The notes: generated by a model not told the origin, from the sequence alone. DNA of 5,071 bases from Oscillibacter sp. CAG:241 (GCA_000435975.1 FR884098.1:2019-7089); one strand, 5' to 3'; positions 1 to 4,950 are shown, numbered from the stretch's first letter. Numbers and translations: made by a program.

Positions 1-1662
1 GCCGTCGCTGTTGTTGTAGATGACGCGGCCGGCGGCACCGGCAGCGGCGGCGTTGAGCTGCTTCTGCTCGAAGGACAGGCCGCCGCGCATGACCACGGCG
101 ATCTTGCCGGTGACGTCCAGGCCCTGGTAATCGGCCACGTCGCCGTTGTTGGGCACCATGACGTACTCATAGGTCTTAGAGGTCTCGCTGCCCAGCAGCA
201 GCTGGGTGAAGCTGTGACCGGACACATCATTATAAGGTACGCGGCCCTCGCCGATCAGGAACGCCGCAGTCTCGTTGGCGTTGACGGAGGCAACGGACAG
301 CGCCGCGTCATAGGAGGACGAGGAGCTGATGATGCCGGTGTCGGGGTCGGACACGGAGGTGAAGTCGCCGTGGGCACCGCCCTGAGAGGAGGAGTAGGAG
401 TTGCCGGCAGAGCAGTTGAGCAGGATGCCGGAGGCCTTCACCAGGTCATAATACTTGGTGGTCAGGTCGCCCTCGGCCTCCCGGCCGAAGCCGCCGTTGG
501 AGCCCAGGGACATATTGATCACGTCCACGTCCAGCAGCAGGGCGTCGTTCAGGGCCGCCAGGATGGTGTCCGTGGAGGCGCCGTTGGTGGAGTCGGAGAA
601 TACCTTGAAGATGGCCAGCTGGGCCTCGGGAGACTGACCGGCGAAGGTGACGTTGCCGTCGGCGTCCACGGTCTTGCCGGCGGCGATGCCGGCCACATGG
701 GTGCCGTGGTCATTGCCGTATTTCTCCACAGCGTCGGCAGAGGGGACAACGTCCGCATCGGCATCGGCATAGTCGAAGGCAAAGGGCACCTTGGCGCTCT
801 TATACAGGTCGTCCTCGGTCAGCAGCTCCAGGGAGCTGGAGCTGTGCTTCTGGGCATACCACAGAGCAGCATAGCTGTATGCGGTGACCTTGGTCTTGCC
901 GTCCTCGCCCTGGCTGATCTGATAGAGCAGCTTGGACAGGCTGGACTTTTGCAGCTTCTGCACGGCAGGAGCGTTGGCAAAGGCCTCGTGGTTCACATCC
1001 AGGCCGGTGTCCAGGATGCCGATGAGCGTCCCCTCGCCCTGGTACTGGGTGTTGTTGGAATAGGCGGCCACTTCCGCGGCGGTCAGCGCCTGGCCCAGAG
1101 TGGTGGAGCCCATGGAGTCGGTATAGTAGGTCTGGCACAGCACCACGTCCACTACGCCGTCCATGTTCTTGATGTCGTTGATCCTGCCATAGGGCACCTG
1201 GGCGGCAAAGCCGCTGATGACGGAGGTATAGCTGAAGGTGAAGGAGCTGGGGATGCTCTGGCTCTCCATGGCGTTCATAACGGAGAGCTGGACATCGGCG
1301 ATCTCCTCCAGCTGAGCCTTGGCGGCAGCCGTCTGCTGGAAGTCCAGCATGGACATGCCGGCATTGGTGCGGTTGCGGGCATCCAGCAGGCTGTCCGCAT
1401 CCAGCTGCACAATGACACGGACCATTTCGTCATCTGCGGGGACATCGGACTTGGACACCTTGCTGGGGTCCATGTTCTCCTCGAAGATGGACAGACGGTC
1501 GCTGTCTGTGAGTTCATTGGTCACATCGGTGGCCGTCAGCCCGGTCTGGGCGTCGGCCGGCGTCAGTTCTGCCGCCATGGCGCTGACCGGCAGGACGCTG
1601 ATGAGCATCATCAGCACCAATACCAGAGCAAGCAGCCGCTGCGGCATTCTCGTCTTTTTCAT
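1..1662 (-). CDS. Secreted S8 subtilisin-like serine peptidase, lactocepin/C5a-peptidase type (C-terminus outside window)
   Basis: Exported serine endopeptidase, presumably degrading extracellular proteins or peptides. The 554 visible codons begin at ATG 1662-1660, with a purine-rich GGAAG site 7 bases upstream. Residues 1-30 are a signal peptide: MKKTR, a Leu/Val/Met-rich core, and an AMA cleavage site after residue 30. Residues about 78-180 look like an inhibitor I9 propeptide (VRVIVQLDAD). The catalytic domain shows Asp218 in GILDTGLD, His319 in HGTHVAGIAAG and oxyanion Asn421 in CSAGNS. A KVPFAFDYAD segment before the His motif is typical of lactocepins. From about residue 500 a protease-associated (PA) domain begins (DVTGKIAVVMRGG), and the frame runs off the window there. 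The catalytic Ser (GTSMA motif) and any cell-wall anchor are therefore not visible. The Asp-His distance of 101 residues is long for the family. The gene has its own promoter and follows the guanine deaminase terminator, so it is not in that operon. Family assignment is firm; substrate unknown. Confidence 0.93.
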   Translation of the reverse strand, partial: MKKTRMPQRLLALVLVLMMLISVLPVSAMAAELTPADAQTGLTATDVTNELTDSDRLSIFEENMDPSKVSKSDVPADDEMVRVIVQLDADSLLDARNRTNAGMSMLDFQQTAAAKAQLEEIADVQLSVMNAMESQSIPSSFTFSYTSVISGFAAQVPYGRINDIKNMDGVVDVVLCQTYYTDSMGSTTLGQALTAAEVAAYSNNTQYQGEGTLIGILDTGLDVNHEAFANAPAVQKLQKSSLSKLLYQISQGEDGKTKVTAYSYAALWYAQKHSSSSLELLTEDDLYKSAKVPFAFDYADADADVVPSADAVEKYGNDHGTHVAGIAAGKTVDADGNVTFAGQSPEAQLAIFKVFSDSTNGASTDTILAALNDALLLDVDVINMSLGSNGGFGREAEGDLTTKYYDLVKASGILLNCSAGNSYSSSQGGAHGDFTSVSDPDTGIISSSSSYDAALSVASVNANETAAFLIGEGRVPYNDVSGHSFTQLLLGSETSKTYEYVMVPNNGDVADYQGLDVTGKIAVVMRGGLSFEQKQLNAAAAGAAGRVIYNNSDG

Positions 1663-1712
1663 CGATCGACTTCCTTCCTGAATTTTTTCGTTCCACTCCC
1701 CTGCTGTGTTGA

Positions 1713-1768
1713 GGAATTTCCTGATTGCATAATTATACTTCCTTTCGCCCGCAAAAGCAAGGAATTTC
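1713..1768. repeat. Direct repeat GGAATTTC bracketing the peptidase promoter
   Basis: GGAATTTC occurs at 1713-1720 and again at 1761-1768, 48 bases apart. One copy abuts the -35 box on its upstream side, and the other covers roughly +5 to +12 of the predicted transcript. Each sits in a small GGAA...TTCC inverted repeat (1713-1721 and 1761-1772). The placement on both sides of the core promoter is what a pair of repressor sites would look like, but no regulator is recognised and the repeat is short enough to be chance in AT-rich sequence. Confidence 0.3.
1732..1760 (-). promoter_or_regulatory. Sigma-A-type promoter of the S8 peptidase gene
   Basis: On the minus strand a perfect -10 box TATAAT (1737-1732) lies 17 bases downstream of a weak -35 box TTGCTT (1760-1755). 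Predicted transcription start is near 1725, giving a leader of about 63 bases. The weak -35 box and the repeats around it suggest the promoter may depend on an activator or be regulated. Confidence 0.72.
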
Positions 1769-1791
1769 TTCCAAAAACAAGGATTTTTTCA

Positions 1792-1803
1792 GGAAACGTT
1801 TCC
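1792..1803. promoter_or_regulatory. Perfect 12-bp palindrome GGAAACGTTTCC, LacI-family-like operator candidate
   Basis: A perfect palindrome centred on CG with AAACGTTT at its core lies about 32 bases upstream of the -35 box of the peptidase promoter. LacI/GalR-family regulators, including CcpA and PurR, bind palindromes with a central CG and this kind of core. Against the CcpA cre consensus (TGWAARCGYTWNCW) it has three mismatches, all in the outer positions. Its upstream location fits an activator site or one arm of a looping repressor. No regulator gene is in the window, so the assignment is a hypothesis. Confidence 0.35.
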
Positions 1804-1812
1804 GGTGTTTCC

Positions 1813-2029
1813 GCCGGGTGGACGGCCGGTTGGCGCTTTTTTCCGATGCTTCGGTATCACATCACCGTGATAAACGACCCATTGTTTTTTGTACTTATCT
1901 CATGAACAGTTTCCAGGCTCGGCGTCCGTGTTGTACAAATCCGCCAAAATGTCAGCCTCCCCTTTTCCGCCCCGCTGATTCCGTCCGCATTACACGCACA
2001 TTTGTGTTTGTTCGTGCCGGGTGGACGGC
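1813..2029. repeat. Two exact copies of a 14-base hairpin motif, GCCGGGTGGACGGC
   Basis: The 14-mer occurs at 1813-1826 and 2016-2029, 203 bases apart, in the same orientation. Each copy can form a small stem (GCCG/CGGC) with loop GGTGGA, and each is preceded within a few bases by GTGTTT. The sequence between the copies shows no other long repeat. It could be a dispersed intergenic element or a protein or RNA site; nothing in the window tells which. Confidence 0.4.
1855..1872. repeat. Inverted repeat TATCAC-N6-GTGATA
   Basis: Six-base arms (1855-1860 and 1867-1872) are separated by six bases, the geometry of a dimeric helix-turn-helix regulator site. It lies about 95 bases upstream of the peptidase -35 box. 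A small adjacent inverted repeat (CCGA/TCGG, 1843-1854) extends the symmetric region. There is no evidence of function beyond symmetry. Confidence 0.3.
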
Positions 2030-2155
2030 AGCGGAAAAGCCTGGAAATATCTTCCATGAATATTCTGTATATCTTTTTGTATAATCCAGGTATTTACCCT
2101 TTATAGGGACATTTTTACCGAACGGTTCTGCGTTTTTCATGCAGAGGACGGGCAG

Positions 2156-2188
2156 AAAAAGGCCGCTGCTTTCAGCGAAGCAGCGGCC
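2156..2188 (-). terminator. Intrinsic terminator of the guanine deaminase gene
   Basis: Read on the minus strand, an 11-bp perfect stem (GGCCGCTGCTT paired with AAGCAGCGGCC, loop of six) is followed at once by five T residues. It begins 13 bases after the guanine deaminase stop codon. It is a textbook Rho-independent terminator and closes the unit as a single-gene transcript. Confidence 0.93.
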
Positions 2189-2201
2189 GGAAGGGGCGGC
2201 T

Positions 2202-3461
2202 TTATTTTACCAGCCGTCCGTCGGACCAGACGGCAGTGATGTTGTGACGATGGAGCATGTAGATGGCCCGCTCAAAGCGCTCCCGCACCGTCAGCTGGCG
2301 GACAGGCTCCGGGAAGTCGCCGTCATCCACCACGATGGCGTGGAGGGGCTGGCCCACGGCGAAGCCCTCTCCCCCGCCGAAATACCGGTGCCCGGCGGTG
2401 GTGCCCAGATAGTACCCCTCCGGCACCGTCAGGAAGTCCTCGGACCAGTCGGTTTCCATGCGCTTGATCTTGGAGGCCCGGATGCTCATGGTGATGACCT
2501 TGTACATGGGGAGCTGTGCCCCGCCGGCGATGTCGGAGCCAAGAGTCACCCAGATGCCCTGCTGCAGCATCTCCCGCACCGGGGAGACGCCGCTGCAGAG
2601 GTTGATGTTGGAGCCGGCGCAGTGGGCCACCACCACCCCGGCCCGGCGGATGGCGGCGCACTCCCGGGCGTCGGAGTAGACGCAGTGGGCCATGACGGTG
2701 TGGTCCTTCCAGAGGCCGAACTTGTCGTAGCTCTCCCAATACTGGGGGCAGTCCGGGTGCAGCTCACGGACCCAGGCGATCTCCCCCCGGTTTTCCGACA
2801 GGTGGGACTGAACGTACAGCCCCCGGTCCCGGGCGATGCGGCCCAGGGCGGCCATCAGCTCATCGGTGCAGCTGGGGGTAAAGCGGGGGGTGATGATGGG
2901 CTTCACATGGTCGAAATGGCAGCCGTCCAGCCAGCGCAGCGTCTCGGATACGGACTGCTCCGTGGTCTCCTGCAAAATGCCGGGCAGGCCGTTGCGGTCC
3001 ATGTTCACCTTGCCCACAAAGCCCGTGACGCCGGCCCGCTCCAGCTCCTCCATGAGGATCCAGGTGGCCTCGGTATGCAGAGAGGAGAACATGCACACCC
3101 GGGTGGTGCCGTTGGTGATCAGGTCCGTGGCCAGACGGCGGTAGGTCCGCCGGGCAAAGTCCGGGTCGGCGAACCGGGCCTCGGTGCGGAAGGTGTAGGT
3201 ATTCAGCCAATCCAGCAGAGGCAGGTCCATGCCCATGCCCAGCATGGGATACTGGGGGGCATGGAGGTGCATATCCGCAAAGGACTGCATGATGAGCCGG
3301 TCGCCGTAATCCGTCAGGGGCGCCGAGGCAAACGCCTCCGGCAGAGCGTCGCACACCCCCTGGACCGCGCCGTCCTCCAACACCAGATAACCGTGCTCCC
3401 GGATGTCCAGCTTCCCCAGCTGCGGGGCCTGGACGATGTTGCCGCGTAAAACCTGTGTCAT
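2202..3461 (-). CDS. guaD: Guanine deaminase, amidohydrolase (zinc) type
   Basis: Cytosolic zinc hydrolase converting guanine to xanthine and ammonia, the entry step of guanine catabolism. The 419-residue product has the normal length. Metal-site residues of the family are visible: His65 and His67 in DMHLHAPQY, His220 in QSHLSE, His259 in MAHC and Asp310 in LGSDIAGG. Glu223 is the expected catalytic acid/base. Guanine-recognition positions are also kept: Gln70 and Arg193-Phe194 in TPRFTPSC, which match the human enzyme's PRF motif. GKVNMDRN (150-157) and SNINLCSG (284-291) are further guanine-deaminase signatures. The start at 3461 is chosen because a perfect AAAGGAG lies 9 bases upstream. 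The frame stays open to an ATG at 3602, but that lies upstream of the predicted transcript start and would translate the riboswitch. The gene has its own promoter, riboswitch and terminator, with no purine-pathway neighbour in view. This is not the cytidine-deaminase-fold enzyme of Bacillus subtilis. Confidence 0.95.
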   Translation of the reverse strand: MTQVLRGNIVQAPQLGKLDIREHGYLVLEDGAVQGVCDALPEAFASAPLTDYGDRLIMQSFADMHLHAPQYPMLGMGMDLPLLDWLNTYTFRTEARFADPDFARRTYRRLATDLITNGTTRVCMFSSLHTEATWILMEELERAGVTGFVGKVNMDRNGLPGILQETTEQSVSETLRWLDGCHFDHVKPIITPRFTPSCTDELMAALGRIARDRGLYVQSHLSENRGEIAWVRELHPDCPQYWESYDKFGLWKDHTVMAHCVYSDARECAAIRRAGVVVAHCAGSNINLCSGVSPVREMLQQGIWVTLGSDIAGGAQLPMYKVITMSIRASKIKRMETDWSEDFLTVPEGYYLGTTAGHRYFGGGEGFAVGQPLHAIVVDDGDFPEPVRQLTVRERFERAIYMLHRHNITAVWSDGRLVK

Positions 3462-3470
3462 GATGAGTCG

Positions 3471-3477
3471 CTCCTTT
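3471..3477 (-). promoter_or_regulatory. Ribosome binding site AAAGGAG deciding the guaD start
   Basis: The minus strand reads AAAGGAG, 9 bases before the ATG at 3461. It begins only three bases after the U-tract of the leader terminator, so any read-through transcript presents this site immediately. It rules out the longer in-frame start at 3602. Confidence 0.88.
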
Positions 3478-3480
3478 CGG

Positions 3481-3523
3481 AAAATAAAAACGGGCGCCCC
3501 GCCGGCTTTCCGGCGGAGCACCC
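3481..3523 (-). terminator. Riboswitch-controlled intrinsic terminator in the guaD leader
   Basis: On the minus strand GGGTGCTCCGCCGG (3523-3510) pairs with CCGGCGGGGCGCCC (3505-3492) to give a 14-bp stem including two G-U pairs, with the loop AAAG. A single G is then followed by TTTTTATTTT. It stands upstream of the guaD start, so it is an attenuator. Its four basal bases, GGGU (3523-3520), are also the 3' strand of aptamer helix P1. If P1 forms, a 10-bp stem remains, separated from the U-tract by GCCCG, which should terminate poorly. This is the expression platform of the riboswitch. Confidence 0.85.
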
Positions 3524-3586
3524 ATAGCAGGGCCGTGGGCGGCCCCGTAGAAACGCCCTGCGCCATGCCCGCAGGGCTATATGAGT
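3520..3586 (-). promoter_or_regulatory. Purine (guanine-type) riboswitch aptamer upstream of guaD
   Basis: The transcribed strand closely matches the purine aptamer of Bacillus subtilis xpt. P1 is ACUCAUA (3586-3580) with UAUGGGU (3526-3520), nearly identical to xpt. P2 is GCCCUGCG/CGCAGGGC with loop GGCAUGG, which keeps the UGG used in the loop-loop contact. Junction J2/3 reads GUUUCUAC. P3 is CGGGGC with GCCCUG, and its loop carries a CC for the kissing contact. J3/1 begins with C at 3527, directly before UAUGGG; this is the specificity base (C74 of xpt), so guanine or hypoxanthine rather than adenine is expected. The U51 equivalent (3549) is kept, which argues against the 2'-deoxyguanosine variant. 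Loop L3 lacks the usual AAA, and J1/2 is one base short or altered. Position between promoter and attenuator fits cis-control of guaD. Confidence 0.9.
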
Positions 3587-3604
3587 TCCCTATGTGATAC
3601 ACAG

Positions 3605-3633
3605 ATTATAGCACAGGGGGATGCGTTTGGCAA
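3605..3633 (-). promoter_or_regulatory. Sigma-A promoter of the guaD riboswitch leader
   Basis: On the minus strand TTGCCA (3633-3628) and a perfect TATAAT (3610-3605) are separated by exactly 17 bases. The predicted start is near 3598, about 12 bases before helix P1 of the aptamer, giving a leader of about 137 bases to the guaD ATG. The fit of promoter, aptamer and attenuator in sequence supports all three. Confidence 0.85.
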
Positions 3634-3685
3634 GGGAAAAAGCGCGCTATGCATTGCCGTCCCTTCCATATGGGCTGACAAACTG

Positions 3686-3709
3686 AGGCCCCGCCAGATG
3701 GCGGGGCCT
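3686..3709 (-). terminator. GC-rich hairpin downstream of mreB, probable terminator
   Basis: AGGCCCCGCC and GGCGGGGCCT form a 10-bp stem with a four-base loop, 18 bases beyond the mreB stop codon. In the mreB direction the tail is only TCAGTTTG, a weak U-tract; in the opposite direction it is TTTT. With no plus-strand gene arriving from the left, it most likely ends or stabilises the mreB transcript, perhaps with incomplete efficiency. It sits about 50 bases upstream of the guaD -35 box. Confidence 0.7.
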
Positions 3710-3727
3710 TTTCGCTATGTGTCAGCT

Positions 3728-4762
3728 TTAGTTCATCTGCTTGCGGCGGGAGAGGTTCACGGTACCGTCGTTCATTTCGTGGACGGAGTCCAGGCTCTTG
3801 CCGGTGCCGATGGCCACGCAGCTGATGGCGTTCTCCGCCACCACGGTGTGAATCCCGGTGCGGGCGGTGATGAGCTTGTCAAAGCCGTCCACCAGGCTGC
3901 CGCCGCCGGTCATGACGATGCCGTTGTTGGCAATGTCGGCCACCAGCTCCGGGGGCGTGCGCTCCAGAACGCCGTGAATCGCCTCCAGAATGCGCTCCAC
4001 CGGCTCCTCGAAGGCCTCCAGCATCTCGGTGGAGGTGACGGTAATGGTCTTGGGCAGGCCGGTCATCAGGCAGCGGCCCTTGATCTCGATGGTAGTCTCC
4101 TCGTCCTTGGGGAACACGCAGCCGATCTGCATCTTCATCTGCTCGGCGGTGCGTTCGCCGATGAGGATGTTGTGTTTGCGGCGCATGTACTTGACGATGG
4201 CTTCGTTGAACTGGTCGCCGGCCACCTTGATGGAGGCGCTCTCCACCACGCCCTTCAGGGAGATGACGGCGATATCGCTGGTGCCGCCGCCGATGTCCAC
4301 CACCATGTGGCCCTCGGGCTTGGTGATGTCGATGCCTGCGCCGATGGCGGCGGCCACGGGCTCCTCGATCAGATACACATGACTGGCGCCGGACTGCAGG
4401 CCCGCGTCCACCACGGCGCGCTCCTCTACCTCGGTGATGCCGGAGGGGACGCAGATGATGACACGAGGCTTGAAGATGTGGTGGAAGCTGCCGCTGACCT
4501 TGCGGATAAACTCCTTGAGCATCCGCTCCGTCATGTCGTAGTCGGAGATGACGCCCTCACGCAGGGGGCGGATGGCCACGATGTTGCCGGGGGTACGGCC
4601 CAGCATGGCCTGGGCATCGGCGCCCACGCTGAGCAGGCGGCCGTCGTCCTTGTTGATGGCCACCACAGAGGGCTCATTGAGCACAACGCCCTTGCCCTTG
4701 ACATATACCAATACCGATGCGGTACCCAGGTCGATACCGATATCCTTTGCTAACGAACACAT
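3728..4762 (-). CDS. mreB: MreB/Mbl-family actin-like cell-shape protein
   Basis: Bacterial actin homologue that polymerises with ATP under the membrane and guides lateral cell-wall synthesis by the elongation machinery. The 344-residue length is typical. Visible family motifs in order: phosphate-1 loop DIGIDLGTASVLVYVKGKG (7-25), NEPSVVA (29-35), PLREGVISDYDMTERML (66-82), IEEPVAAAIGAG (132-143) containing the hydrolysis-site Glu region, phosphate-2 loop DIGGGTSDIAV (156-166), and the adenosine motif GIVMTGGGSLVDG (281-293). The start at 4762 is chosen because GAGGTG lies 7 bases upstream and the family motif starts soon after; an in-frame ATG at 4795 would precede this site and sit inside the leader hairpin region. 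The gene is monocistronic as far as visible: own promoter, hairpin after the stop, and no mreC/mreD following. Whether it is the MreB or Mbl paralogue cannot be settled from one sequence. Confidence 0.95.
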   Translation of the reverse strand: MCSLAKDIGIDLGTASVLVYVKGKGVVLNEPSVVAINKDDGRLLSVGADAQAMLGRTPGNIVAIRPLREGVISDYDMTERMLKEFIRKVSGSFHHIFKPRVIICVPSGITEVEERAVVDAGLQSGASHVYLIEEPVAAAIGAGIDITKPEGHMVVDIGGGTSDIAVISLKGVVESASIKVAGDQFNEAIVKYMRRKHNILIGERTAEQMKMQIGCVFPKDEETTIEIKGRCLMTGLPKTITVTSTEMLEAFEEPVERILEAIHGVLERTPPELVADIANNGIVMTGGGSLVDGFDKLITARTGIHTVVAENAISCVAIGTGKSLDSVHEMNDGTVNLSRRKQMN

Positions 4763-4769
4763 AATGCTG

Positions 4770-4775
4770 CACCTC
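4770..4775 (-). promoter_or_regulatory. Ribosome binding site GAGGTG deciding the mreB start
   Basis: The minus strand reads GAGGTG, 7 bases before ATG 4762. It supports the shorter start over the in-frame ATG at 4795, which would add 11 residues not typical of MreB. Confidence 0.8.
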
Positions 4776-4793
4776 ATTTTTCTGATATGGACC

Positions 4794-4812
4794 ACGGCCC
4801 TCAGGGGGCCGT
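4794..4812 (-). other. Leader hairpin in the mreB 5' untranslated region
   Basis: ACGGCCC and GGGCCGT form a 7-bp GC-rich stem with loop CCTGA, starting about 13 bases after the predicted transcript start at 4825. No U-tract follows (TGGTCC), so it is not an intrinsic terminator. It may protect the 5' end of the mRNA or be a regulatory structure; the leader is only about 63 bases, so a riboswitch is unlikely. Confidence 0.5.
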
Positions 4813-4830
4813 ATTATTCCCTGATGCTCT

Positions 4831-4859
4831 ATTATAATGGTGATTTTCCCATTTTGCAA
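4831..4859 (-). promoter_or_regulatory. Sigma-A promoter of mreB
   Basis: On the minus strand TTGCAA (4859-4854) and a perfect TATAAT (4836-4831) are 17 bases apart. The upstream 50 bases are A/T-rich with several A-tracts, which could act as an UP element. Predicted start near 4825. Confidence 0.85.
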
Positions 4860-4879
4860 GAGGATTTGCATGATTTTCC
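4841..4879. repeat. Direct repeat TGATTTTCC over the mreB promoter
   Basis: TGATTTTCC occurs at 4841-4849 and 4871-4879, exactly 30 bases apart or nearly three helical turns. One copy lies in the spacer between the -35 and -10 boxes, the other just upstream of the -35. ATTTGCA or ATTTTGCA also recurs at 4851-4858, 4864-4870 and 4901-4908. The helical phasing would suit two protomers of a regulator on one DNA face, but the low complexity of the region makes chance a real alternative. Confidence 0.35.
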
Positions 4880-4910
4880 AAATCGTAATCTTTTGTTCAT
4901 ATTTTGCAGC

Positions 4911-4950
4911 TTTTCCGCCGATGTCTCATTATGCACCGGCAGCGGGAAAA
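4911..4950. repeat. Imperfect inverted repeat just after the comF-family stop codon
   Basis: Arms TTTTCC...GCCGGTG and CATCGGC-GGAAAA (minus strand) can pair as a 7-bp inner stem and a 6-bp outer stem, with a four-base bulge (CGCT) on one side. It begins directly after the stop codon of the upstream gene. No U-tract follows in the gene's direction, so it is a poor intrinsic terminator; it may stabilise the 3' end or leave read-through into mreB. Confidence 0.4.

Larger units (their letters stand above)
1663..2155. other. 493-bp intergenic region between guanine deaminase and the S8 peptidase
   Basis: No convincing gene is present. The region has lower GC than its neighbours and mixes A/T tracts with short GC-rich islands. 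It contains the peptidase promoter at the left end, a GGAATTTC direct repeat, the 12-bp palindrome at 1792, the TATCAC/GTGATA inverted repeat, the TTGTACAA palindrome at 1931-1938, and two copies of GCCGGGTGGACGGC. Open frames of 60-120 codons crossing it lack ribosome binding sites and have no family-like composition. It is long for a gap between same-strand genes, which leaves room for regulation or an unrecognised small RNA. Confidence 0.6.

Noticed and set aside
214..1905. A 563-codon open frame on the plus strand opposite the S8 peptidase
   Set aside because: The product is Gly/Val/His/Gln-rich with no family motif. It is the antisense image of a high-GC3 gene whose own frame carries complete catalytic motifs and a signal peptide.
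2080..2085. A plus-strand TATAAT that could be a -10 box
   Set aside because: No acceptable -35 box at 16-18 bases, no extended -10, and no plus-strand gene downstream before the convergent guaD terminator.
2040..2090. CCTGGA/TCCAGG inverted repeat with a 39-base loop
   Set aside because: Only six paired bases with no extension of the arms; compatible with chance.
1952..2140. A 62-codon minus-strand frame in the intergenic region (with the 66-codon frame 1857-2057)
   Set aside because: No ribosome binding site before either ATG, no recognisable composition or motif, and the two overlap each other in different frames.
2139..3449. A 436-codon open frame on the plus strand opposite guaD
   Set aside because: His/Gly/Ala-rich low-information product, no ribosome binding site, fully overlapping an unambiguous guanine deaminase.
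2202..3602. A longer guaD form starting at ATG 3602
   Set aside because: This start is upstream of the predicted transcript start near 3598, has no ribosome binding site, and its 47 extra residues are translated riboswitch and terminator.
3581..4753. A 390-codon open frame on the plus strand opposite mreB
   Set aside because: Antisense composition artefact; would overlap the riboswitch promoter and the whole of mreB, and its product resembles no protein family.
4794..4812. mreB leader hairpin as an intrinsic terminator or attenuator
   Set aside because: No U-tract follows the stem and the leader is too short for a recognisable aptamer.
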